Origin: Chara braunii
Lineage: Eukaryota; Streptophyta; Charophyceae; Charales; Characeae
Assembly (NCBI GenBank): GCA_003427395.1
Contig: BFEA01000161.1
Coordinates: 2,406,776 to 2,432,729 of the forward strand
DNA length: 25,954 nucleotides
Reading direction: 5' to 3'
A program made the position numbers and the translations under genes. Positions 9,480 to 18,563 of this stretch are shown piece by piece. The notes beneath the pieces are model-generated. The model did no database searches and was not told the origin of the DNA. It worked only from the letters and a program-made list of their open reading frames with translations. Numbering within the stretch: position 1 is the first letter of the stretch; every line of letters begins with the position of its first letter.

Positions 9480-9907
9480 TGTTAGGTTGTCACGAATTCA
9501 GTGTTGAACAGTTAGTAAGAAAAATCACACCAGATCTGTTTCGAGTAGTTGGATTACTCATAGGGTGTATCCTTCTACTAACTTCAGACAAATAGTCAAG
9601 AGGCTCCTACCGGGGCATCCCACTACTTGTTTCAGTCTTTGTTTCAGAAAGACCTGCATTTCTAACCCCCTCCCATAGGTTAGTAACGGTCTGAGTGAAG
9701 AATTGGTGACTCGAACACGAGCCCCCTACTATCACGTGACCAAAGACACGGTTTATTTCATGAGTGCAATAGGACGATCCTCACAATGTCATCATATTGC
9801 TTTCCCGAAATCAACCGAGTTGAGACCTAGTTAGCTTGGACAGAAGACGAGTGTTTGGAATATTCCTCCAGGAGTATCCCACCTCGCAAGTTAGTTCAGA
9901 ATCAAAC

Positions 9908-9947
9908 AAGTAATAGGCTGACCCTAACAAGGGTCCCCCTATTACTT
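9908..9947. repeat. perfect two-tier hairpin
   Basis: AAGTAATAGG (9908-9917) is the exact reverse complement of CCTATTACTT (9938-9947). Inside, ACCC (9921-9924) pairs with GGGT (9931-9934) around the loop TAACAA. It is the clearest member of the hairpin series. Confidence 0.85.
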
Positions 9948-10377
9948 CCTTACGTAATGAGTAGTCCATATCTTAAACAAGTAATAGGATAACTCCTACA
10001 TAAGTCTTCCTACTACTACCCGTTTGGTGATTGGATTGCCTGAGAATAAGTAATTCGAAAAAGAAAGAGAAGCAATTGTGATTTACTACTTCACACAGAT
10101 TGTTAGTCAATCTTAGACTCAAGTGTGTGAATAAGATGACCCTCACTGAAGCCCCCTACTACACCTTGAATAAGTGCAAAAACTCAATATTTATGAGTCG
10201 TCAATAAGAAGGGGAATTAGTACATAAATCCCTCATCCCTTTGCATTAGGCAAGTAGTTAGTAACGAACCAATTCATTAGTCATACGTAGCCGAATAGTA
10301 GGTTTATTCATGAGAATCTCTCTATCGCTCAATCTCTCGCATTCCGCCTCTTCTTCTGAGTTACTTGGATATCAAAC

Positions 10378-10416
10378 AAGCATTAGGAAGACTCACACAT
10401 GAGTTTCCTATTACTT
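10378..10416. repeat. two-tier hairpin with ACTCACACATGAGT core
   Basis: The outer stem AAGCATTAGG/CCTATTACTT pairs at 8 of 10 positions. The inner core at 10391-10404 is ACTC-ACACAT-GAGT, the consensus form seen through the region. Confidence 0.8.
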
Positions 10417-10435
10417 ATCTGATTCATAGGAGATC

Positions 10436-10468
10436 GGTAAAGCAACCTTTTATCGAAGTTGTTTTACC
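10436..10468. repeat. 11-bp stem hairpin
   Basis: GGTAAAGCAAC (10436-10446) pairs with GTTGTTTTACC (10458-10468) through 11 positions, one of them a G-T wobble, with an 11-nt loop. It lies just before the tandem array begins. Confidence 0.8.
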
Positions 10469-10486
10469 CGTCCGCCTATCACATTA

Positions 10487-10968
10487 CGTGTAACTTTCCG
10501 TCAAATAGCGTGATGATTTTCACAAGATTCTTCACCTCACTTTTTTTGTCGTACGCTTTTGCTTAGTCACCGCTAGTAGCACGTTAGTCCATGTGGGCGA
10601 CTTAATACTCCCCAACCCCCCCCCTTTCAATCTTAAGCATACTCCTAGTTAATCAAGGTGGTGAGGTAGCACACACATGAGTACCGCCACCTTCTGATTG
10701 TGTCAACCGTCCAGGTCTCATAGGGCAAGTGTCCAACCCATGCATGGGTTTTCTACTGCCTTCGGAGACTGGTCCGGTAGGTTAACAGGGTGACCCGCAC
10801 AAGAGTCTCCCTTTACCGTTTCTAGATGTTAGACATTCCTCTCCTTCACGACAACAGTCAATCTGAAAGGTAGTAAGGCATCTCACACATGCGTACCTCA
10901 TTGCCATTTTTTAGTTGAGTCAGTACATACACAACTAGCACAACAACTCATACATGAGCCCTATGTCG
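10487..10968 (+). repeat. tandem array unit, partial copy 0
   Basis: From TATCACATTACGTG to CATACATGAGCC this matches the second half of the unit at 13333-14185 (from about 13710) in order and orientation. It contains hairpins at 10651-10699 (AAGGTGG/CCACCTT plus AATCA/TGATT), the palindrome AACCCATGCATGGGTT near 10735-10750, and cores at 10793-10806, 10881-10894 and 10946-10959. It is cut off on the right by the insertion beginning near 10971. Confidence 0.8.
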
Positions 10969-11099
10969 TTGCCCGTATGTCGCACGGGGGGTGTCCGTAC
11001 GGCCCGTGCGTACGGACGGACGAACGACCGTACGGGTGTACGGACGACGACCGTCCGAAGATGTTTTAGGGGCAAAAAAAAAAATAAATAAATAAATAA

Positions 11100-11102
<3 letters not shown>

Positions 11103-11131
<29 letters not shown>
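11103..11131. repeat. (TA)n microsatellite at a MITE insertion point
   Basis: About 14 TA units follow an (AAAT)n stretch and end exactly where the CAGGGTTACC terminus of the nested element begins. Confidence 0.9.
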
Positions 11132-11134
<3 letters not shown>

Positions 11135-11887
11135 GGTTACCAACCCATATATACGGAGGTCGCCGGGCACATCTCCGTACGTACGAGGGTTCACGGTCCC
11201 GTACGGGGTCCAAACCCGACGGCGTTCGGCCCCCGCCACAAAATATTTCGGGGTCTAAACATACTTTTTGTTTTCTGAATTTTTTTTTGTCACTTCTCTA
11301 TGACGTGAGGAACACGCCTATACATTTTCACGTCATTTGGATCAACCAAATAAGAATTACAAATCGCCAAAGATGGCGGTGTCAAAACGTGCTTGCCCAT
11401 GTTTTTTTTTACTTTTTACTTTTTGTTTTCACTTTAGTTCGGGGTCTAAACAATTTTATTATTTTTTGAAACTTTTTAAGTGTGTTTTGAATTATGTGAA
11501 GTACATATGTGTAAATTTACAGGGCATTTAGCTATTTCAAAAAAAAATGAAAAATCGCCAAAGATGGCGGTGTCGAAAATGTGCTCGCGAACTCACTAAA
11601 TTTAACTTTTTTTTTTTTTTTTAATTATTAGTATTTATTTTTTGTATTTTATTTTTATTTTAAATTTGGCGAGGAATTTGGATGTAATGCTCAGGCAAAT
11701 CTTGTTTATTTTATTTTTCTTCATAACATATATGTTTTTCAGATTTTTTTAGTTCTTTTTTTTTTTTTTTTTTTCTTTTTTGTCAAGGAATTTGGAATTT
11801 GGATGTAATGCTCAGGCATCCCCAAGGGGTCCCATACATTCGGGCATTCGGGTTCGGGCGTTCGGCCCGTCCCGAGCGCCGGTTACC
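11132..11887 (-). mobile_element. hAT-like MITE, inverted copy 2 (about 756 bp)
   Basis: Reverse-complement relative of 8534-9298, sharing both GC-rich ends, the two internal GACACCGCCATCTTTGGCGA blocks (near 11375 and 11560) and the AT-rich core. The left terminus is CAGGGTTACC. The right terminus ends GGTTACC and lacks the final CTG. Flanking TATATATA (11124-11131) and TATATATG (11888-11895) are compatible with an 8-bp duplication inside TA repeats but are not diagnostic. A 60-80-nt block near the right end differs from copy 1: the TCGGCCGTTCGGGCC part is missing, and a second ATTACATCC block is present instead. Confidence 0.85.
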
Positions 11888-12015
11888 TATATATGGGGTT
11901 CCCATTGTTTTTTTTGTAATTTTTGGCCTTATAGGATTAAAAAAAAATAAAAAACGAAAAAAAAAAAGCAAAAAAAAAAAAAAATTGGTAGCCAAAAAAA
12001 CGGGCAGTTGCCCCG

Positions 12016-12017
12016 CA

Positions 12018-12051
<34 letters not shown>

Positions 12052-12175
12052 CGCGAGGAGGAGGCGAACCCCCCCACTTCATATCAATCAATCAATCAAA
12101 AAAAAAATAATAAAAAAGGTCGCTCGCGTTTGTGTATGTGTTGTCATATTCGCTATACACAAAAAAAAGCATGAC

Positions 12176-12243
<68 letters not shown>

Positions 12244-12349
12244 CATGGGGGGGAGGCGACCCCGCCCACCTTGTATCAATCAATCAATCAATCAATCAAA
12301 AGAAAAATAAACAAATTGTCATATTCGCTATACACTAAAAAAAAACATG

Positions 12350-12389
<40 letters not shown>

Positions 12390-12669
12390 TGTGCGTACTC
12401 ATGGGTGGTAGGCGACCCCCCCCACCTTGTATCAATCAATCAATCAATCAATCAGTCAATCAATCAATCAATTAAAAGAAAAGAAAAAAAGACCGCGTGC
12501 GTTTGTGTGTATGTGTGTGTGTGTTGTTATATTCGCTATACACTCAAAAAAAGCATGACTGTGTGTGTATGTGTGTGTGTAAGTGTGTGTGTGTGTGTGA
12601 GTGTGAGTGTGTGCGTGTGTGTGTGTGTGTGTGTACTCGTGGGGGAGAGGCGACCCCCCCCACCTTGTA
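12016..12669. repeat. compound cassette array: (GT)n, G/C hairpin, (ATCA)n
   Basis: A cassette of about 175-210 bp is repeated: TCATATTCGCTATACAC, an A-run, GCATGACTGT, a long (GT)n, ACTCATGGG, a G-run/C-run box (GAGGCGACCCCGCCCACC), TGTATC, (AATC)n and A-rich sequence. The constant TATTCGCTATACAC element starts near 12143, 12318 and 12526. A first partial cassette begins near 12016. Two microsatellites with different periods are locked in one larger unit. All long open frames here are repeat translations. Confidence 0.9.
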
Positions 12670-12962
12670 NNNNNNNNNNNNNNNNNNNNNNNNNNNNNNN
12701 NNNNNNNNNNNNNNNNNNNNNNNNNNNNNNNNNNNNNNNNNNNNNNNNNNNNNNNNNNNNNNNNNNNNNNNNNNNNNNNNNNNNNNNNNNNNNNNNNNNN
12801 NNNNNNNNNNNNNNNNNNNNNNNNNNNNNNNNNNNNNNNNNNNNNNNNNNNNNNNNNNNNNNNNNNNNNNNNNNNNNNNNNNNNNNNNNNNNNNNNNNNN
12901 NNNNNNNNNNNNNNNNNNNNNNNNNNNNNNNNNNNNNNNNNNNNNNNNNNNNNNNNNNNNNN
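12670..12962. other. assembly gap (293 Ns)
   Basis: All bases are N. The gap lies in the cassette array: its left edge is the TTGTA preceding (ATCA)n, and its right edge is just before (GT)n. The missing part is probably at least one more cassette. The stated length may not equal the true length. Confidence 0.99.
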
Positions 12963-12968
12963 CGCCCG

Positions 12969-13008
<40 letters not shown>

Positions 13009-13046
13009 TGTGTACTCATGGGTGGAGGCCACCCCCCTTACCTTAT

Positions 13047-13079
<33 letters not shown>

Positions 13080-13160
13080 CCAATCACCCAATCAATCAAT
13101 CAATCAATCATTCAATCAGTCATTCAATCAATCAACCAATTAATCAATCAATCAATTTTG
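12963..13160. repeat. cassette array continued after the gap
   Basis: A (GT)n at about 12973-13006 leads to ACTCATGGG and the C-run box. The longest (ATCA)n of the window, with scattered variants (ACCA, ATTC, AGTC), ends near 13157. Confidence 0.9.
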
Positions 13161-13332
13161 AATGGGGGGGTACCCCTTAACACCCGACCCCCCCCCAGCC
13201 CATCCACCCCCTCAACACCCCCCGGGAAGGCCACGCACGGAAGGCCCAAAGTCCGTACGTACGGGCCGTACGAGCGCCGAGGGGCCCGTACGTACAGACG
13301 GGCCATCTTCGTATGGCCATATACACAGCATT

Positions 13333-14185
13333 AGCCTTTTATCGCACCACTTTGTTCTCTCAGTCCAAACAATCTAGGTTCCTTTTCGGTTAACTTAGGT
13401 TCCTTTCCTTCTATCAGGCAGAATTCTTATTTCAGTCGTATATCCTTTTTACTTTTGATAAGCTTAATAGTCCTGAAGAGAGCATAAACAATATATCACA
13501 TAACCTTACAGGCAGTCCAATAGAAGGTTGTAGCTTGTATGGGTATACGGGAAAGGGAACGGTGGCGCGTACCTCGTGATGCCTTGCCTCCAGAGTTCCT
13601 CCTAAGCTCCGACAGAGCTCCTGCTATCGCCCTGTTTATCGGCCATGAGTAGTCTTTTGACTACCTGGATTATAAAATCGGCAAAGTCAAAATTGTCTCA
13701 ACGGGAACATATCACATTACGTGTAACTTTTAGTCAAACGGCATAATGATTCTCACAAGAGTCTTCACCTCCCTCTTTCTGCTGTATGGTTTTGCTTAGT
13801 CACCGCTAGCACGTTAGTTCATGAGGGCGGCATAATATATTACACAACTATCCCCCCCCCCCCGTTTTCAATCTTAAGCAGACTCCTAGTTAATCAAGGT
13901 GATGAGGTAGAACACACAGGAGTGCCGCCACCTTCTGATTGTGTCAACCGTCCACGTCTCATAGGGCAAATGTCCAACCCATGCATAGGTTTTCTACCGC
14001 CTTCGGAGACTGGTGCGGTAGGTTAACAGGGCGACCCGCACAAGAGTCTCCCTTTACCATTTATAGTTGTTCAACATTCCTCTCCTTCACGACGACAGTC
14101 AATCCGAAAGGTAGTAAGGCAACTCCCACATGAGTACCTCGTTGTCATCTTTTAGTTGAGTCAATAGCACGCCAACTCATACATG
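13333..14185 (+). repeat. tandem array unit, copy 1 (853 bp)
   Basis: The unit starts AGCCTTTTATCGCACC and recurs at 14186 and 14959. It contains the hairpin GTAGTC/GACTAC near 13650-13665, TATCACATTACGTG, a C13-C15 run near 13851-13863, AAGGTG/CACCTT, AACCCATGCATAGGTT and core motifs at 13751-13762, 14034-14047, 14122-14135 and 14175-14188. No credible coding frame: a 64-codon frame at 13939-14133 is not conserved as protein between copies. Confidence 0.88.
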
Positions 14186-14958
14186 AGCCTTTTATCGCAC
14201 CACTTTGTTCTCTCAGTCCAAAGAATCTACATTCCTTTTCGGTTAACTTAGATTCCTTTCCTTCTATCAGGCAGAATTCTTATTTCAGTCATATATCCTT
14301 TTTACTTTTTATAAGCTTAGTCCAGAGAGCATGAACAGTATATCACATAACCTTACAAGCAGTCCAATAGAAGGTTGTAGCTTGTATCGGTATACGGGAA
14401 AGGGAACGGTGGAGCGTACCTCATGGTGCCCTGCCTCCAGAGTTCCTCCTGAACTCCGGCAGAGTTCCTGCTATCGCCCTGTTTATCGGCCATGAGTAGT
14501 CTTTTAACTACCTACATTATAAAATCGGCAAAGTCAAAATTGTCTCAACGGGAACATATCACATTACGTGTAACTTTCCTTCAAACGGCGTGATGATTTT
14601 CACAAGAGTCTTCACCTCACTCTTTTTGTCGTACGCTTTTGCTTAGTCACCTCTAGCACGTTAATCCATGTGGGCTGTGAAAGTACCGCCACCTTCTGAT
14701 TGTGTCAACCATCCAAATCTCATACGGCCAGTGTCCAACCCATGCATGGGTTTTGTACCGCCTTCGGAGACTGGTCGGGTAGGTTAACAGGCCGACCCGC
14801 ACAAGAATCTCCCTTTACCGTTTCTAGATGTTAGACATTCCTCTCCTTCATGACGACAATCAATCCGAAAGGTAGTAAGTCAACTTACACATGAGTACCT
14901 CATTGTCATCTTTTAGTTAAGTCGGTACATACACAAGTAGCACGACAGCTCATACATG
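14186..14958 (+). repeat. tandem array unit, copy 2 (773 bp)
   Basis: Same order as copy 1, but lacking about 80 bp that carries the C-run and the left arm of the AAGGTG hairpin; the junction is near 14670-14690. Cores lie at 14034-type positions (14811, variant), 14883-14896 and 14948-14961. Confidence 0.88.
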
Positions 14959-15336
14959 AGCCTTTTATCGCACCACTTTGTTCTCTCAGTCCAAACAATC
15001 TACATTCTTTTTCGTTTAACTTAGGTTTCTTTCCTTCTATCAAGCAGAATTCTTATTTCGGTCGTATATCCTTTTTATTTTTGATAAGCTTAGTCCTGAA
15101 GAGAGTATGAACAATATATCACATAAACCTTACAGGCAATCCAATAGAAGGTTGTAGCAGCTATGGGTATACGGGAAAGGGAACGGTGGAGCGTACCTCA
15201 TGGTGCCCTGCCTCAAGAGTTCCTCCTAAACTCCGGCAGAGCTCCCGCAATCGCCCTGTTTATCGACCATGAGTAGTATTTTGACTGGCAGGATTATAAC
15301 ATCGGCAAAGTCAAAATTGTCTCAACGGGAACATAC
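14959..15336 (+). repeat. tandem array unit, truncated copy 3
   Basis: Matches the first 380 bp or so of the unit, up to CTCAACGGGAACATA, then diverges abruptly into non-array sequence. This is the right boundary of the array in this window. Confidence 0.85.
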
Positions 15337-16340
15337 CGTTAATCAACTATACTCAATTGGATAGCGACACGGCGGGCAACAGGTAAGTCTCCATCCCTCG
15401 GAGCATTCACACACACGTGGCCCGAGGAGTCGTTATGAGGCCCGAACCCTCACAGCGTGGTGATCGCGTTCCAAACCTCGAGGCATCTGCAAAGTTTTTG
15501 GTCCCGATCGTCTGCAAGATGATCTCGGAACAGGTGAGTCGATGTTCTCCTTCTTTTTCCCGTTCGTCTTCTTCCTCTTTCTTTTTTTTCGTCCTTTTCC
15601 TCTCTCTCTCTTCTTTCCCTCGTACCCCTTTCTTCCTTCCTCCCTCTGCTTTACATTCTCAACCGTACTTTTGATTAAACGTCGTTTTCTCCCTATTCGC
15701 GTTCGTGTTCGTCGCGCTCTTTCGTTCGCTTGCTACCTCACCTACACCCTTACGTCATTCGCTTCTTTCTACGCATTCGTATGCTTGTAATCCCATTCGC
15801 TAGCTCGTTGTATGCCCGCTGATTATTGTTTGCTTACTGCCGCGCAGGTCTGCTAGCTTTCATCTCCTTGCTCACGACTGCGCTCGCATGCTGGCCCGCT
15901 TGCCCAAACTCGCACTTGCTTACCTTTTTTCCCTCTTGTGCTCGCTTTTGCTTGCTCGCAGGCTCACCTCGCACTATCACTTTGCCCTCCACTCTCGTTT
16001 GCCCATCTTGTGTGCACACTCTCACTCATTCGCCCTCCTCCTTATCTAGGCTAATGCTTGCTCCTTCCATCGACTAACTTTCTTTGCTACTGTCTGTAAG
16101 TCGGACGGGTCGCACTCTAGTTCGCATTAGGCCGTGTTGAGCATCTGAATCCAGACGATTGAAAGATCAAGGTACGTCCAGCCTCAGGTGCTTGCACCAG
16201 CCTTTCCTGTATTAGTGATTTCCTCGCACCAGGTGCGTCAATTCCTTTCCCACGATTAGCGGTGAAGTTACTGTAGTAAATAGAAATTCAAGATGTCAAA
16301 TAATAATTAATAATAATAATAATAAATATTCCTCTTTCCA
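15337..16340. other. pyrimidine-rich stretch, no supported gene
   Basis: From about 15541 the plus strand is rich in C and T (CTTCTT, CTCTCTCTC, TTCGCT). Open frames of 60-85 codons are Ser/Phe/Leu or Cys/Leu low-complexity readings. Splice-donor-like CAGGTAAGT (15379-15387) and CAGGTGAGT (15531-15539) occur, but I cannot assemble a gene model. A short (AAT)n run lies near 16303-16325. Confidence 0.4.
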
Positions 16341-16620
16341 CCGCTCGTTCTGCTGGCGGGGTTTCTTTCACAAGAAAAACTCAAGATCTATCCTTGTGAT
16401 TACCTATGTTCTAGCGGAAGATTCATTCCTTACAGTTGATAGGCGTGATGCCCTTCGTAATAGGTGCTTCGGTGGTTTGCAATGGCTAGTCGTGCCGTTT
16501 TCTTTCCTACCTAACAACGAATACCCCGTGAAACTTAGGTAGTATTCAGAACAGTAGTTGAAAGGGCCTCCGCGGAACCTAAAAGCAAATAAAATATAAT
16601 ATAACCGTAAAAAACATAAA
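16341..16620. other. gene-free spacer
   Basis: Unique-looking sequence with one 78-codon minus-strand frame (16640-16404) lacking recognisable features. No repeat or gene is supported. Confidence 0.4.
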
Positions 16621-16621
16621 A

Positions 16622-16990
16622 ATTTGTCCCGAGCGGCCAACTGTCAGGCTCTAACTACGGGAAGGAGCCCAAATTCTGACTACCCGTTTTAGTCCATCAA
16701 TCACGAGTTCGAGCCCTGCCAGTCTGAAAGCGGGCGAACAAATGGTCGGGCTGCCCTTAGCCCTTCAAAAGGAGTTAGCCCAAGATGAGGATAGACTCAA
16801 TCCCTATATCTGCAACATATTGATCCACAGCTATACCTACTGAACTAGCTCCTAATTTGATTAGAGTAGGAGCGATCTTCTATAAGTAGAGTACAAGACC
16901 AGCTTTGTCGGTATAACCGGCCCACGACCTATTTTCTTAGGTTAGTTTAGGCCAGTACCGGTCGTTGCTGCCTAGTATGGTAGGCAGGAT
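16622..16990 (+). repeat. possible tRNA-derived SINE
   Basis: A B-box-like GAGTTCGAGCC sits at 16705-16715. An A-box-like CGGCCAACTGT lies at 16634-16644, within CCGAGCGGCCAACTGTCAGG, which resembles the D-arm of a class II tRNA. The T-arm pairs poorly and the spacing is long, so this is not a functional tRNA. Structured sequence follows (GGGCTGCCCTTAGCCC near 16748-16763). tRNA-derived SINEs have this layout, but there is no clear 3' tail or flanking duplication. A chance match remains possible. Confidence 0.3.
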
Positions 16991-17400
16991 GCCCCTTTTT
17001 CAGCTCAGGGTGGAGTGATTCGCCGGTTCTTCCATACCGGCCGGTCCGACGCCCCTGGGCTCGAACCTTTGATAAATTTAGATCATAGTCGTCGCGCAAT
17101 CTCCTCCTGCTTTTTGTCTAATCCTCCGGCCTTTATGACCAAAGGTTTTCAATCTTTACTAACCCTTACCGTAGTTGTACGAGTTATATTCGCATGCGCA
17201 ATCACTTAGCAACCTAGGCCGTTGTGGTCGAGGGGTTGACCTTACGACACTATGCCAAAACATCGTCATTTGTTACTCCAGACCATCTCTTGCACGGTAA
17301 CCGGCGTCGATACTGCATCGAATGCAAAATTATGAGCAAATAACCTCGTAAGGGTGTTTTCTCCAACAACGCGCCCGACAGATATGCGTGGCTCATTGAT

Positions 17401-17412
17401 TGCCACGTGGCA
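17401..17412. promoter_or_regulatory. G-box palindrome
   Basis: TGCCACGTGGCA is a perfect 12-bp palindrome containing the plant G-box CACGTG, a known site for bZIP and bHLH factors. GTGACGTGGAC follows at 17422-17432, another ACGT-core site. Both lie about 90-115 bp upstream of the ATG of the 348-codon ORF. Function is inferred from position and motif only. Confidence 0.45.
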
Positions 17413-17516
17413 TCTGTTGTTGGTGACGTGGACGTCCGCAGCGCGCGGGCAGGGGTAGCACCAACAGTGAAGATCGACAACGAAACATAATAGGGGCGCA
17501 ACTTTCTGCGTAAGCG

Positions 17517-17927
17517 ATGGAGTTGGTGGGGGAGCTACAATGTGGAGCATTTCAAGTGGATGGTATTCATTTTGACAGTGAGGACGACGTCTCGCTTGCA
17601 GAGCATGGTGAAGGCGGGCAAGATGAAGAAGACGTGGTCAACTATTATACAAATATTTCTGCAGTGTGTGAGGATTTGGAAACCGAAAGTGTGATGAGCC
17701 GTGAAGGTGTTGTGCGTGATAGTGTTGAGCATAAAGGGGGGGCTGGCAGGGGGTGGGTCAACCTAATGGCACCCTCTTATCATCCTCATCAGGGCATTGG
17801 AGATCATGGCGAGAGGGAATATGCCCTCGATGAGGCGGGCGAGTCAAAGGTGGAGTTGGGGCTAAGGGCAACGGTGGTAGCAGTGGCGACGACAACAGCG
17901 CAGACAGAAGCAACTAAGGCAACGACG

Positions 17928-17958
<31 letters not shown>

Positions 17959-18563
17959 CAACAACAGCGACCAAAGTTGAGAGTCCCATCGTTGACGACG
18001 ACTCTCATCCTCATCAGGTCATCGGAGATTATGGCGGGAGGGAATATGTCCTTGATGAGGCAGGTGAGTGGGAGGTGGAGTTGGGGCTGATGGCAACGAC
18101 GGCAGCAGCGGCGACGATAACAATGCAACCAGAAACAACTATAGCAACTACAACAATGACACCAACAACAACAGCAACAACAACAGAGACCGGCAATGAC
18201 GGTGATTCTCATCCTCATCAGGGTATTGAGGACCATGACGAGAGGGAATATGCCCTTGATGAGGCAAGTGAGTGGGAGGTGGAGTTGGGGCTACTGGCAA
18301 CAGTGGCAGCACCAGTGACGACAATAACGAAAACGAAAGCAACTATAGTAACAACATCAACAACAATAACAACAACAATGACAACCAAAACAACAACAAC
18401 AGCGTGGGCAGCGACAAGGGCCGCCACAACGACAGCAACAAAGATCAAGGCAATAGTAACATCAGCATCAACGCAGTGGAGGGGAATTGCTGGCTTGATT
18501 GGGCTGGCGAGGCAGGGTTTGGGGGTGAAGGTGCGATCTGTCGTTCCCCCCCTCCCCACCTAG
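17517..18563 (+). CDS. unrecognised 348-residue protein with three internal repeats
   Basis: The longest clean reading frame in the window. Residues 1-88 are acidic (EDDVSLAEHGEGGQDEEDVV) and of normal complexity. Three tandem repeats begin at about residues 89, 164 and 232. Each has a conserved HPHQ-EREYALDEA core and VELGL, followed by a variable Thr/Ala-rich stretch encoded by ACA/ACG triplets. Repeat starts are 225 and 204 bp apart, both multiples of three, so the frame is kept. A final basic segment ends at 18563. The ATG is the first in a frame that follows ACGT-core sites. I recognise no family, signal peptide or membrane segment. It could be a real nuclear or structural protein exon, or a minisatellite that happens to stay open. 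A +1 frame (18272-18619) reads the last repeat as Asn-rich. Confidence 0.4.
17781..18340 (+). repeat. three-copy minisatellite, 204-225 bp units
   Basis: CATCCTCATCAGG starts at 17781, 18006 and 18210. Each unit has a conserved part of about 85 bp ending GTGGAGTTGGGGCT, then a (ACA/AAC)n-rich part of variable length. Confidence 0.85.

Larger units (their letters stand above)
9480..10486. repeat. dispersed imperfect-hairpin region
   Basis: Short inverted repeats recur about every 40-100 bp with different outer stems. Examples are GTAGTTGGAT/ATCCTTCTAC at about 9547-9586, GCAATA/TATTGC at about 9767-9801, AAGTAATAGG/CCTATTACTT at 9908-9947, AAGTAATAGG/CCTACTACT at 9979-10017, AAGCATTAGG/CCTATTACTT at 10378-10416 and GGTAAAGCAAC/GTTGTTTTACC at 10436-10468. 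Several enclose a second small stem of the form ACTC-loop-GAGT. There is no coding frame. Function unknown. Confidence 0.65.
10971..13303. mobile_element. composite insertion with CGTACGG-rich inverted ends
   Basis: The left end GCCCGTATGTCGCACGGG and the right end, reverse complemented, GCCCGTCTGTACGTACGGG align over about 50 bp. Both contain CGTACGGCCCGT and CGTACGGAC. The segment interrupts the tandem array, because array sequence stops at about 10968 and resumes at 13333. It carries a nested MITE (11132-11887), repeated (GT)n/(ATCA)n cassettes and the gap. Candidate flanking duplications are not convincing, so element type and exact ends are uncertain. A hAT-like origin is inferred from the GC-rich reiterated ends only. 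Confidence 0.5.

Noticed and set aside
9480-10970. CRISPR-like array, because of regular short repeats with spacers
   Set aside because: Repeats are inverted, of varied sequence and irregular spacing, and the context is eukaryotic with no cas genes.
10971-13303. Exact target-site duplication for the composite insertion
   Set aside because: Flanking 8-mers next to the GCCCGT ends match only loosely, so I do not claim a duplication.
12357-13334. Long open frames (up to 325 codons) crossing the N gap
   Set aside because: They consist of (GT)n and (ATCA)n translations joined through Ns; no real protein sequence is present.
15379-15539. Strong splice-donor matches CAGGTAAGT and CAGGTGAGT suggesting exons
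   Set aside because: No supporting reading frame, acceptor pairing or recognisable product; such motifs are frequent by chance.
17224-17234. tRNA A-box match TGGTCGAGGGG
   Set aside because: No convincing B-box at proper spacing and no foldable anticodon or acceptor arms; a chance motif.
17862-18559. Minus-strand Cys/Val-rich frames opposite the 348-codon ORF
   Set aside because: Shadows of the ACA/AAC-rich repeats on the plus strand.
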